Below, in pieces: positions 46,840 through 58,700 of a stretch of DNA of 64,000 nucleotides (position 1 is its first letter; each line of letters begins with the position of its first letter). This stretch comes from Delphinus delphis (taxonomy: Eukaryota > Chordata > Mammalia > Artiodactyla > Delphinidae): contig NC_082698.1 of NCBI RefSeq assembly GCF_949987515.2, positions 1,009,501 to 1,073,500 of the forward strand, given 5' to 3'. The position numbers and the translations under genes were made by a program. The notes below the pieces were generated by a model. It saw nothing but the letters and a program-made list of their open reading frames with translations. It searched no databases and was not told the origin of the DNA.

Positions 46840-46985
46840 CACAGGGGAGAGCCTGGCCTGGGAGCAAACCCTAGCTGTGCCTCCCTGGGGGCCAGTCTCC
46901 CCACCTGTGGGACAGGGCACCATGGGCCCCCTCCCGGCGATGCAGCCCGGCGTGCAGAGTGCCGTGAACCTGGCGCAGGGCAGGG
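46840..46985 (+). mobile_element. MIR SINE relic
   Basis: gcctgggagcaaaccctagc followed by ccagtctccccacctgtggg and acagggcaccatgg follows MIR order from the tRNA-related part through the core. Diverged. Confidence 0.6.
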
Positions 46986-48858
46986 CGGAGGAGGGCCGCG
47001 CCCAGGCCCCCAGCAGGCTGGGCCCCCGTGTGCGTCACCGTGTGCCAGGCAGCGCGTGGGTCTGGGTGTGCAGGAACTTACTTCCTCAAAGGGGAGACCC
47101 CAAACAGAACAGCAAAGAACGAAGGAGTGGGTTGTGAAGGAGCCGTGACAAACAGAGATGCTGGGATGGAGAATCCCAAGCTCTGGGGGGTCCTTGGGGT
47201 CACAGCCGTACACGGGGTGCTCAGGAGAGAGTCCCTGAGGAGGTGGCCACTGGGCACAGAGTGGGCGGCACTGCAGCTCTGCCACACGGAGCCGAGAGCT
47301 GGGGAGGGGCGCCCTGCGTGTCTGCTTCTGTTGCAAACACAAGGACAAGCGAACACAGCAGAACGGAGGCCTGCAGGAGGAGGTCAGCACGGAGGGGCCG
47401 GGACGATATGCTCAGGCTGACTTGGGACCCCCTGCAAATGTGCACGGAATCAAAATGTAAAGGAATCTCTACAGATGGAACGAAAAAAGGAGCTCAGTGA
47501 CCCTAACGGTGCCTGAGGTCATGACAACCGCGGAGGTGGCGCCGTCTCGATAACTCTGGAACAGGAATTTGACATGCCCCCCAAAAAGCCAGAGCCCGGG
47601 GACCAAAGGCCTGCAAGCAAAGCTTGGCGCTGGCCCACGGGGCAGCTGGTGGCATCACTGTCTAAAACGATTACATACGTGATGGACTCTACATATATTA
47701 AATATTTTACATATATTAACTTTTACATGTAAAATTATTGTGTTAACATCACTAAGAACCAAGATCTTCAGTATAAGGAGAGAGAGATGTGAATATAAAA
47801 GTTGAAAAAGTATAAAATCTGAATTAGAAAAATCAGTGTGAAGTCATGATTTCTTTTCTCCTGAAAGAAATTCCAAGGTCTGTTAACTGCAAAGGCTAAG
47901 AAACCACCTGGAAACAGTGTGACCCCGGCAGCCAGCACGCCTTGCACCCAGGCAGGATGGCGGCTGGGTACCAGTCCCCTTGAGAGGACCCAGGACTCCT
48001 CGGGAAACGGCTGACCCTGGGTCTGGGCCAGAAATGCCCACGGTGACACAGAATCCCGAGTCCTGGCAGAAAGCAAGGCCGCTGCCAGAGACCCCGTGGT
48101 CGTCAGGCGGACTCATGAGCCGATGAGCCCACGGCCAACAACGGGACGATCCGGCGTCAAAAAGGACATTCGCCTGGACTGAGAGGTGTCCACCATGTTT
48201 ATGGCAGACACGCTGGTCACTCCGGAGGGTGCCGGGAACCGACTCAGACGCGCGTCCATATGTTCTGTAAGAGCTCATCTAAAGGTGACCAAAGTGTTAC
48301 TGCAGGACGGCCTGATCAGGTCACCAGGACAGAAGGGCCTCCCGACGGGCAGTTGAGGGGCCACCGTCCCACGGAGGGGTCGCACCCCAGTCCCCCGGCG
48401 CAGGAGTGCAGAGCTCAGGCCCCTCCCCGTGTGCTCTGGGACCTCCTACCTTGGGGTGGGTGCTCCGTCCAGTGGAGAAGAAGCAGGACAGGAACAGGGA
48501 CGAGTACTTGGAGCTGGCAGTGGGGCCCCCTGGCCAAGAGTGGTTAAGGCATCTCACCAGTGGGAGGGGCAGCGTGGGGCCTGGAAGGCCCAGCCCAGGG
48601 GGCCCGCAGCCCCTCCCCTCGGCTGGGAGAAGTCCCCACCCCCGCCAGGGACCCCAGCAGAGCAAGTGCACACACCGGGCCTGTGTCCCGGCGCACCCAC
48701 CTGGGGACGCGGCGGGGAGGGGGCGGGGCCTGAGCCCCTGCAGCAGCCTCGGAATTACAGGCCTTAGTTTCCTCTGGAACAAAATAATTACAACCCTCAC
48801 AGAGGACCTGAGTTCCCTGAAAGCAACGCGGAAGTCAGCTGAGAAGCAGAAGTACATC
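46986..48858. other. Intergenic DNA with AT-rich patch and a MIR trace
   Basis: The part at 47650-47830 is AT-rich (tacatatattaaatatttta) without a family call. At 48765-48830 ccttagtttcctctggaaca and aataattacaaccctcacag resemble a MIR core. No coding exon found. This lies beyond the presumed 3' end of PWWP2B. Confidence 0.45.
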
Positions 48859-48864
48859 TTTATT
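48859..48864 (-). terminator. PWWP2B: Candidate poly(A) signal for PWWP2B
   Basis: AATAAA on the minus strand (tttatt on the plus strand). It is the only canonical signal I noticed in the 5 kb downstream of the PWWP2B stop, and a modestly CpG-rich stretch (48880-49300) lies just upstream in the gene's sense. The stop codon is followed by a splice donor, so a further 3' exon is expected, and this is the best candidate for its end. No transcript evidence is available here. Confidence 0.35.
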
Positions 48865-49289
48865 TAGCACTGGAAGAGAGAAAAGCCCGTTTGCGGCATT
48901 CGCCTTGAGGATACCGTTCTCGAAGAGGCACAGAAGGGAAGTGGCCCCTGGAGACGGGATCTGGACGCCTCCGCTGGGGAACTGGGCGCCGAGTCAGCAC
49001 TCCCGGGGGGGCGGGGCGGGCGGCCGCCACAGCCGGGCAGCACGGGTCCGGGCTGGCTTCCCGCGGATGTCTCTGTTTCCCGGGAGAGTCACCTTGGGAA
49101 GCCGAAAGCGGCCCTGGTGCCGCCGCTGGCCCGTGTGCACGGCCTCCGTGCACGGCCTCCCCGCGCGCGCTGTGCGTGGACCCATACGGGCCTGCCGAGT
49201 GGGCAGAGGACGCAGCAGGCGAGTGGGGCCCCGACCATGGAACCCGGGCCGTCGCCTTCCATGGGACAGGCGTGGCCAGTGTGATGGAA

Positions 49290-49630
49290 TGAGGGCTTTG
49301 AGATGAGCAGATCAGGCTGCACTAAGCAGGTGGCCCATAAACGCCTCACAGGGTCCTCATGGAGGACGGCAGGGAGGACGCGTCACAGCAGAGAGGCCCC
49401 CGTCACCGGGCAGGCAGAGGCTGCATGATGCGGCCACAGGCCCGGGAGCGCCCGAGCCCCCAGGAGCTGGAAGAGGCAGGAAGGACCCTCCCCTGGAGCC
49501 TCGGAGGGAGCACAGCCCTGCCGGCACCTTGACTTCGGGCTTCTGGCCTCTAGAACCATAGGAAGAGATTTCTGTTGTTTCCAAATGCCCAGCGTGAGGT
49601 CATTTGTACCAGCGCCACAGGAAGTTTCAT
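49290..49630 (+). mobile_element. MLT1-like (MaLR) LTR relic
   Basis: caggagctggaagaggcagg, ccctcccctggagcctcgga, ccctgccggcaccttgactt, cgggcttctggcctctagaa and gatttctgttgttt match MLT1-type LTR order closely. It lies antisense to PWWP2B. Its reverse complement provides a polypyrimidine tract ending in AG at 49467-49468 that could act as a splice acceptor. Confidence 0.78.
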
Positions 49631-50329
49631 AGGGGACGAGGCTCACCCCAAGGGTGCCCTCCACTCAGAGAAACCAAAAAACCCAGCGCTCGGAGCTGCC
49701 CGCGGAGTGAGCCCCGAAAGTTCCCTGCTGGCCAGCGGCCCGGCCACTCGGGCAGGAAGGGAAGGGGCCAGGGCCCCTGCGGTTCCACGGGAGGTTGGGC
49801 CCCAGCCCTGGACCCTCCCAGCTCACACGGGGCCTGTGAATTTCCCACTGAGCTGAGAGGCTGGGACACTGGGTGGCATTCTGAGCCGTCACGGCTCCCA
49901 GGACACCGAAGCACCCGTCACCGCACCTCCCAGGCCCTTGGGGTGCGCTCCCAGTGACTGTGCACCTGGTAACGGACGGCTCCATCACCACCTGCCCTCA
50001 CCTGGGTGGTGCCCGCGGGCTGGGCGAGGCCCCAGCCCATCTGTGCTCACCCACGGCCTCGTCCTCACCCATGTCATCCCATGAATCCACCACTCGGCCC
50101 CAAGGCTCCTCTGAGGCTGGACCCCGAGACTCCTCCCAGCTGAGACCCAGGCGTTCACATGCCGGCAACCGGAGTACCCCCTCCACGGCCGGCGAGGGGC
50201 ATGGCGGTCCCCGAGTTCCCAGCAGCCCAGCCCGTCCCCTGGGCCTCTGCCCCCTGCTCCCCGTGGCCCTCTGACGCCCCATCCTTGTTTGAGCCTCCGT
50301 CCTCTGGCACATCCTTCCAGCCTCCGGCC
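49631..50329. other. Probable PWWP2B intron 2, nothing recognised
   Basis: GC-rich DNA between an MLT1-like and an L2 relic. No exon recognised. Its intronic status depends on the unproven 3' exon at about 49 kb. Confidence 0.4.
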
Positions 50330-50700
50330 CCCATCACACTGCTGTCCCAGAGCACAGGACCATCCACCCTCTGCTTGAAGTTCTCCCATGGCACCCCTAC
50401 TCTGAGGATAAGGCCACAGCTGGGGCCTCAGGCCACCAGGCCCACACTGGGCCTCTCCCCACCCCTAAGGACATGCCCACCTTCCTTCTGCCACGGGCCC
50501 CAGCACGTGCTGCTCCTTTTGCATCCTCAGATGCTCATCCCCACCCTATTAGCTCATGATTAGCCCACTGTTCTAATCTCAGCTATATGTCACCTCCTCC
50601 AGGAAGCCTTCCCAGATCCCCAGTCCAAATCAGCTTCCTCACCAGACACTCTGCTGGGAGGCCCTTGTCCCCCCTCAGCACATTCCTGTGTGTGATTATG
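50330..50700 (+). mobile_element. L2 LINE 3' region relic
   Basis: ctctgcttgaagttctccca, ctattagctcatgattagcc, tcacctcctccaggaagcct and tcccagatccccagtcc are typical L2 3' motifs in sense order. The terminal tail is missing or decayed. Confidence 0.72.
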
Positions 50701-53700
50701 CACGAATCTGGGGACTCTGAGTCACAGCCCTCTCCCCAGCCCCCCAGACAAAGGCCTCGGTGACTGTGCACACTTCTGTCCCCCATCCAGCAGAGCATTC
50801 AGTCCTCGGTAGGCCGACCCCTTGGTGGGTGGGTGGGTGGGGAGAGAAGAGGCACATAACCGGGTCTGAGAGGAAGAGGCCTGGGGTCACACCACCCCCG
50901 GGAGGAGTCGCTGTCACGTGTCAGGTTGGGGGGCCAGCCCTGCACTCAGGGCATCCCTGTCCCCCCTGCAGGACCCTCGCCCCCCTGACCAGTGGGCAGC
51001 AGGAGTTGCCCAGCCCATCCAGTCAGGAGCACGACCCCGGCCCCACCCCGGGGGGACATGGGAGGACCCCCGGGAAAGCAGAGCTGGAAAGCCGGCTGCA
51101 GACAAGTCCCCTCACTCCCCCCCTACCCGGAGACAGATGGGGAAACGGGGGCTCAGAGTCGCCAGCCTGCTGGGGCCAGGGCAGGGCCCGGAGCCCTCGG
51201 GAGATGCGCCCCAACGGGGCACACGAGCACCCTGGGGGCGGTGCCTGCTCAGAGCCCCTGTGCCCAGCCAGCCCCACTGGCCTCTCCCCAGCGCCCTGGC
51301 CGCCAGGCCCCAGGCCGGCTCCGCAACTCTCACAACGTCCGCGTGGGCACCCACCTCTTAGCCGAGCCTCCAGCAGCCCTGCAAAGGGGGCAGAGTCTCT
51401 CGGGGAAGAGGTGCTGGGCACACGCCCGTGGAAGGGGCCCAGCCCCACATCTGCTGAGACTCTCCTGACACACCTGCGGGCAGCACGGACAGCCCAAATC
51501 CCAAGGAGCCCCTGGCACCGCCTCAGCCGTCCTCAGGTGTCTGCAGGGTCAGCTGGGCCAGGCCGGGGTGGCCGGTGGGTGGGGCCGGGAGAACCACCTT
51601 CCCCAGCAGGCCTCCCAGCCGAGCTCCAGGGCCCTGTGCCAGCCTCCCAGCCCTCCCGTGGGGGGCCCGGGGGGCCCACGCCCGCTGGGAGGTCCCTCCT
51701 CCTGCCAGGACGTGCCCGGGTGCTGGTGACCCTGGCCCCTACCTCAGCACCACCACGGGGCACTGCCACCAGCAAGCACCTCACCCAAGCTCTGCCGGGA
51801 CCCTCCTGCACCAGCCCCGCAGCCCTCAGCTTGTCTGGGGAAGCCTACCTTCCCCGGTGAGGGCAGTCCCCTGCTTCCCCTGCAAGGGGCAGCCGTCCAG
51901 GCTGCTCCCCAGACACTTGACACCTGCAAGCAAACTTGTCCACCAGGAGACCGCGGACCCCACCTGAGCACGAGGCCCAGGCTTGCTGACGCCAGCAGAT
52001 CAGCCACTGGCTGGCACAACCTCAGCTCAGTCTTTAAGCCTCAAGAAACAAAACCCAGAAGCCCATCAGCCTAAACCATTGGTGCTTTGGCGCCGAGAGG
52101 ATCCAGGCCGCCCCGCCGCGCCCCCAAAGCCCCACACCCCGCGGGGGCGGGGGCACAGGCCCCGCAGCAGGCAAACCCGTCCGGCGGGATTCCTCCTCTG
52201 CTTCCTGATACAGAGCCCTGAACCCACGGGGCTGCCTCTGCCCACAGCAGGGGCACGTGGGCAAGCTGCCTGACACCAGGCCAAAGACGGCTGGGCCCTG
52301 TGAGCAGAGGGGCGGGGCCAGGAGCAGAAGGGCACAGAGAGAGGCAGGGCCCCCCCATCCCCGGTGGTCCCCAGGCCAGCGGACGTGGCCGCAGCCAGGG
52401 CTGTCCCTCAGCCTGGCCACAGCAGGGAGATGCCCTAGGAAGCCCGATGCCAGGGCATCTGGACTCTCTCTGGACCGCTGCCCCTCAGGTGAGCTGGCCG
52501 CCCTCACCTGAGACCCTAGCTGCCTGGATGCCCCCAGGTCGGTGCCACGCCCACGCCCCAACACGAAGGCCAGAACTGACGGGGGATGTGCCTGGTTCCC
52601 AACAGGAGAAGTTCGTGCCCGGAATCCGGGGAGCCATGCTGGAGGTGACGTGGGAAGCAGGTGGGGGAGGGGTGGGGACAAGGCCTCAGGAGCCCCGGCA
52701 GGGACCCCGGCCCAGACGTGCCCCTCATCACTGCTTCTCCAGGACCCCGCTGGACCCGGCACAGCAGGGAGCGGGCACCAGCACTCCACAAAGCCCCTCC
52801 CCAGCCACGTGAGCTGGGCTTGCCCAGCCCTGAAAACTCACGTCACCCGGGAAACTGGCACAGACAGGTGGGTGAGCAGGGCAGCCAGGCCACACAAGGT
52901 CACCCGAGGGTCCGGAGGTGAAGGCAGAGGCCCAGCTCGTCCTCCGGGCCAGCCCCGTGCCATGCCGTCTGCTTCTGTGGGCGTGAGCACGAGGCCACTG
53001 GGCCAGGAAGAGCACTGACCCCACAGGCTGCCCCTCACAGGGGACCCTGTCATGTCCCCTCTGGTCCACCCAGGCGGCCTGGAGCCTCGGGGGACCATGG
53101 CCTGCCCGGGACCAACCAGGGGAGGACAGAGGGGGCAGTCAGACCTGGGAAGAGTGGCCACCAGCGCCAGTGACCCGCTGGACACACCCCGCTGCCCAGG
53201 CCAGAGCTGGTGGCAGCCACCAGATGAGAGCACACCCACATCTCCCTGCACCTCGGGGCCCAGGGGAAGCTCATGGCAGACGCCCTCAGCCCCTCGGCCG
53301 TTTCCGGACACCCCGCCAGACACGCCACACGGTGATGCCCCACCCCACCTGGTGACACGGCAACTGCGCAAGGTGAGGCTTCCAACCCCAGGTGGTGACA
53401 CCCCCAACCCCACAGAGGCTCCATAAGGCCTGTGGCTGGGATCCTACAAAAGTCTCCTGGGGGCAGAGACAGAGGGCGAGGCACTGGCCCAGGGACAGAT
53501 CCCAGAGCACCGGCCCCGCCACCGGGAGCCTGGAGCCCCCGGGCACCAATGTCCAGGACCCACGTGCCGGCTGACAGAGGGGAGCCCCCACTGGCAGCAG
53601 CAGAGCAGCGCTGGGCCGTAGGTGCTACCTCTGAGGGCAGGCAGCTCGGTGACTTTCCTCCTTCGGGCAAAGTCAGACCCCTGGACGCACCTGCAAGCAG

Positions 53701-54151
53701 GAGGCTGGGGAGGGGAGGGAGGGAGGCCCCGGCTGCAGCCTGGGAAGAGTGAGTAACAGAGAAAGCCCCCCACTGCGCTCACCACCGCCCCCTCAGTCAG
53801 AGCCGCCACCTTTGAAACCCTCTCCTTTCTCCAAAGGCAAACGAAAAGAGCAAGGAGACCTTTTACGGTCCTTTGCAAAATGGCCGCAAAACACAAACTA
53901 GCTCTGTTCTCTGAACAGGTGGCTGACGACTCGCCTGCTTTGAAAGCACCTCTTCTGTGAATCAAAACGCTGGACAATGTTGCCAGCAAGCGGGGCGATT
54001 GTCCAGACGGCCCCCTTCGGAGCAGCGAGCCAGATGGCCAGGGGCGTCCACGTCCCCCTGGCTCACCGAGGCCCAGGGCGGAGGGACAGCCCAGATGCAG
54101 ACACGGGCTTGGGACGGCCAGAGAGAGGCCGCCCTCCGCGCACACACTCAC
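50701..54151. other. Probable PWWP2B intron 2, no exon recognised
   Basis: GC-rich sequence immediately downstream of the PWWP2B splice donor at 54150-54151 (minus-strand GT). A short gggtgggtgggtgg run sits near 50825. Open frames such as 50760-51860 have no domain and are compositional. Confidence 0.5.
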
Positions 54152-54167
54152 CTGGTCGGAACCCGAG

Positions 54168-55722
54168 TTACGTTTCAAACTGGGTTAAGAGCTCCCTTAT
54201 TTCCGGGGCCACGTGTCGGGCGGCATTGGCAGCCTCTGTTATAGCTTTCCGATACATCCCCTTCTTCTTACGGTTAAATCTCAGTTTGAAAAATTCAGAG
54301 AAAGGGGAGAGTTTTGAAATAGACAAGAACGATGTAGTTGGAGAACCAAACCATGAGACTTTCGCTTCTTGCCAGGAGGGCTCGCCGTCCTCCTTCTGGC
54401 TAAGACTGATGTCCAGGACACGTGCTGGCCACCAGGGAAAACCATGAACCTTACCCCACACGATGTCCCCTACGGCCACGGTCCTTCCATCCTCGGTAAC
54501 GCACTTGGAGACGCTCTGCGTGTGCAGCCTGACCGTCAGGGGTGGGACCGTCGGCCGCGTGTCCTTGGACGAGGCCGGCACAGACGCACCGTCGCCAGAC
54601 GAGAGGTCACACATGTCTGGTGACGTCACTTCCGAGCTGGACGATTTGGACTCGTCCAGGCTGTCGCTGCTGCACACCGACACGCTGGCACAGCCAGTTC
54701 TCCGGGGGCAGGCGGCGAGAAAAGCCAGGCCGTCACGCCCGTGTTCGCCTCGGGGACACCCCTTGCAGTCGTCGTCCTCGCCGGAACTTCCAGAAGACGA
54801 GTCCGCCAGCCCAGAGCGGGCAGAGCCGTCAGCCAGGGGCGCGGGTGAGCCGGCCCGGGGGCCGCGGCCACAGCCCTTGAGCTCCTCCACCAGCTCGGCC
54901 TTGTAGACGGGCTCCTGCTCGCCAGCCCCCGGGCGGTGGGGCTTCAGGCGGATCTTGGGGGGCGGCGGGGCAGCGCTGGGGGGCAGGGGCCGTGTCAGCT
55001 TCAGCTTGGGGATGGAGGTAGGCGCCTCGGGGTCCGGGCCTCCGGGCGGGGCCTGCGGGGGGCAGAAGGGCTCCAGAGAGCCGTGCACGCGGGAGGGGAT
55101 CTCCACCACCTCGCCGGTGCCCTGGGGCGTGCTGTAGGAGATCTTGATGACCGGGCTCCGGGGGACCCGGGCCCGCGCCTCCTGCCGCCTCTCCCTCTTC
55201 CTCCTCTTGGCGGTGGTGTCACCCCCACCGTTGGGGTCCTCGGGCTTTCGGGGCTCCCTGCGCGGCTGTGGGGGGGCCGGGGGGCCGGGGCTGGCCTCTG
55301 GGGGGCTCAGGGTGCTCTTGCACTTCTCGCAGAGCACCTGGCGGGGCCGCAGGCGGATGGGACTCAGGGCCAGGTGGCCGGGGTCGCGGTTGCGGGACAG
55401 GCGCCTCCGTGTCCTCTTGATGCCCCGGGGGGGCGGCTGCGGCACCCACTGCCGGTACGTGTTCCTCAGCCAGAGCGGGGGAGGGAAGGGGGCGCCTTCA
55501 AAATAGGGCGGGAACGGGGGCAGGCTTCCGGCGGGCAGCAGGGGCGGCTCGGGGCTGGCGGTCCCAGGGGCCTGGTCCCCACTGGGAGGTGGCGGGGGGC
55601 CTGTCCCCAGCTGCATCGCCTCTGTGTCGCCCTCCGTGGGGGCCGGCCCGTGGCAGCCGTTGACAGGCGGGTCCTGGGCCTGGGGCGGCGGAGCTGACGG
55701 GGGCAGGCCGAAGAGGCCAGAC
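54168..55722 (-). CDS. PWWP2B: PWWP2B coding exon 2 (residues 42-559 and stop)
   Basis: The acceptor is ctttctgtctccccaccac followed by CAG, with the exon starting at 55722. The reading frame is open for 517 codons and ends in TAA at 54168-54170. The exon itself continues 16 bases past the stop to a strong donor (CAG/GTGAGT, exon end 54152), so the 3' UTR is split. Codon usage is very GC-rich in the disordered part and turns AT-richer and more constrained in the PWWP domain. Antisense open frames across this exon (for example 54936-55697 plus) are shadows. Confidence 0.97.
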
Positions 55723-58700
55723 CTGGTGGTGGGGAGACAGAAAGGGGTGGTGAGGACAGAGAGGACGCCGCCGTGAGCAGACCCCACTCCGGAGGGCCCG
55801 GCACATGCCCCGGGGGCATCCCAGCTGCCCGCTGTGCTCCGAAGTCACGCGACCCGCCCGCATGGAGACCGACGGCCCGACAGCCCCGAGCACCCACACC
55901 GCACTTCGTGGCAACAAGGCGAATGCGGGCTCGAAGCTGGAGGCCTCCCAGGACCCGGTGCAGGCCTGGGGCCCGGGAAGCCTGGGGACGGGGTCTGGCT
56001 CCTGGGACGGGCCTGACCAGGCCTGCGGGGGGCCGGCTGCTGTGTGGCCAGCGGCCCTTACTCACAGGCCTCACCCGCTCAGGCCCCTCCTCCCTGAGGG
56101 AAGCACTCCCAGGGGGAAGACCCCACGTGTGTCCCTGGGAGGACCCCCAGTCCCAGGACAGCCCACAGGACCGGGGTCCCGGGTGCCGGACGTGTGTCTG
56201 GGGGTGGGGGCCACTCGTGGCCAGGCCCAGCAAGGACAGGGGTCAGCCACCAAACTGAGCCCGCTCCCTGCTGAATGCTGAGTTGGGCCCACCTGTTTCC
56301 ACGGCTCTCAGGTGAGGGCATCACTCAGGCCGCCCCTGCCCACCACAACCTGGAAGGACCACCCCTCCTGCCAGCACTCCTGGCCCCTTCCCTCAGGACC
56401 TCCAGCTCCAGGACACAGAGGGCCAGGCGGCACTGATAAGGCCATGTGACCCGTGGGAAGGGGCCAGAGAAAGCAGGAGGCCCCCCTCCCGCGAGCACCC
56501 ACAGCTGAGCCTGAGCGTGTGGCCGGCACCTCCGGGGCCCCCCAGGCGGGACTCTCTCCCCGGGAAGCTCGGGGCCGGCAGCCTCCACTCGGATGTCCCG
56601 GCATCAAATGGCTTGGGAGAAGCGCCCTTCTAGAGCCAATGACCGTCACCCCCCAGGCCCCGCGCTGGGAATGTCGGGAAGTCACATCTGACCAGCAAGC
56701 TGCCCTGGGAGCCACAGGAAAACACATTTGCTCCGAGTAAGGAAAACCAAGGCCAATCAGGCCACACCTTTCTTCGGCGGTGACACACATAACTTTAAAC
56801 ACATGCGATTTAACTTGTAAGAACTGCTTTAGCTGAAAGCTGTTAGTTTTCACTTTTTTTAAAGCACAGAACAGACTTTTAGCCAAGTGGAGAGAAACGA
56901 GGCTTAGAATATTGTATCTCAGTGTCTCCCTCCCTTTCGTAATTCAGTCAGAGGAGAAAAGATAAGTGAGCTTTGCTGTTTCTCAAAGTCATTTCTCAAA
57001 AATGACTTCTGCGTCTACAGGGTCCAGCAAACCAGGGCCACGGCCACCTGCCCTCTGCTTGGCCAGGGAGGATGCAGCTCATTCAGATGGCTGGCCTGTG
57101 ACCTGTGACCTGTGACCATGACTGAGGGAGAAGAGGGGAGGGGGAGGAGTACAGGAAGAGAGAGAGAAAGAGAGATGGCAGTAGGCTAGCGGGGAGCGTC
57201 CAGCCGCAGGCCAGCAGTAGGGGACTTGGCCCCTGTGAGGTGGGATTCTGCGCTGGGTGGGGGGCAGCCCTTGCGATCCCTCCCCTCCCCCCCTCCCCAT
57301 CACCCGTGGGCATGTGGCTCTTCAAGGGCCCCTCTCCCTGGAAGGACCAAGCCGTTCCCACCAGACTGGCACCCACTGCGGCCCCGCAGCCACAGGCCCC
57401 CAAGTCCCAGCCGACCAATGGCAACAACAAGAACCACAGACCACGTCTGTCAGTGGTGGCCGCACGCGGCATGTCTCACGGCTCCTGCAGCCACCACGGG
57501 AAACAGGCATGTATGACTTCCAAACCAGGATGGGCGGAGACTTTCAGGGGAACAGGGGTGGGAAAGGGGGTCCCAGGATCATGCCCTGGCTGTCAGCCGC
57601 CCTCTCACCAGCCCCGGGTCAGGCACTGGGCACAGAGGTTCCACACCCCACGGCCCCCAGGCCAAGTCAGCCACCAGGTTTTGTAAGTCAGGTGTGACTG
57701 ACACACGGCCACGCCCACTGCCCATGCAGGGCCCCTGCGGCACTGCTGAGCACCTGTGACAGACACCGCATGGCCACCAGCCCTTCACGGAAAAAGTCTG
57801 CCTGTGCCCAGGTGTGGGCGACAAGCCCCCACCCAGGGGCGTGACAGGCTGGTGTGTCACCAAACCTCACCCGAGTCCCAGGCATCAGAGCGGGCACTGG
57901 ACCCCGCACCTGGCTCGTTCCCTACAACAAGCCCCTCGTGGGCATTCGGAACAGGCTGAGAATTTGGCAAACTAACCCCACGCACATGCGTGCAAGCGTG
58001 CATCCACACACGTGTGCACACACGCGCACCGGGGGCCCACACACCAGGCTGGATCACATATCTGGGGCTGCAGGGTTTCTCCCAAGGCCTCCCCAAAACC
58101 CACTTCCTGCCCACCATTCACAGGCACCCAGGCCATGAACTGGGGGCTCACTCTGACACCCCCCTCTCATCTGCACCCTGTTCCACCTTCCCAGGCCCCT
58201 GGGCTGTCACCCCACTAGGACCCAGCCTGTATTCCCTCCTAGGGCTCTGTTCCTCACGGCCCCCCCGTAGCCTGGCCTGTGCCCCCAGTCAGCCTGCCTG
58301 TGCTGGTGCAGAGCCCCTCCTGCCAGCTGGGGCCCAGGGACCCCGGGAGCAGGACCCCTGGGCAGCCCCTTTCCCGTCATCCCCCACCCCCCAACCTACC
58401 TGCCCTCCAGGACCCTCCTAGGCTTGGACTGTGCCCTCGGCCAGCCGGCCCGGGGGGCTCTGCAGTCTCCTTGGCCACCTCTCTGCGCACACAGGCTGGG
58501 GACAGGTGGCCCTGAAGACTGCAGCTGTGGCCCATTCAGGGAGCTTTTTGCCCCACTGATCACACACAGCCCTCAGGGGGTCTCTGCATGTTCAGGACGG
58601 CCAGAGACCCAGGCCCTGACCTGAGCCACAGCAGTAAGCTGTGGGGCCCTGGGTGGGCTGGGTCTGCACCCACCAGACGCAGACAGGGTCTGGCAGTCGA

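Noticed and set aside
1..48858. Search for INPP5A, the expected downstream neighbour
   Set aside because: No exon matching the INPP5A phosphatase and no strong CpG-island first exon was seen. In human the gap to PWWP2B is large, so it probably lies outside the window. Short exons could still be missed by eye.
50760..51860. 366-codon open frame, plus strand
   Set aside because: Lies antisense in the probable PWWP2B intron 2; Pro/Gly/Ser-rich, with no domain.
54936..55697. 253-codon open frame antisense to PWWP2B exon 2
   Set aside because: A shadow frame of a GC-rich coding exon; the sense strand has clear homology and splice sites.
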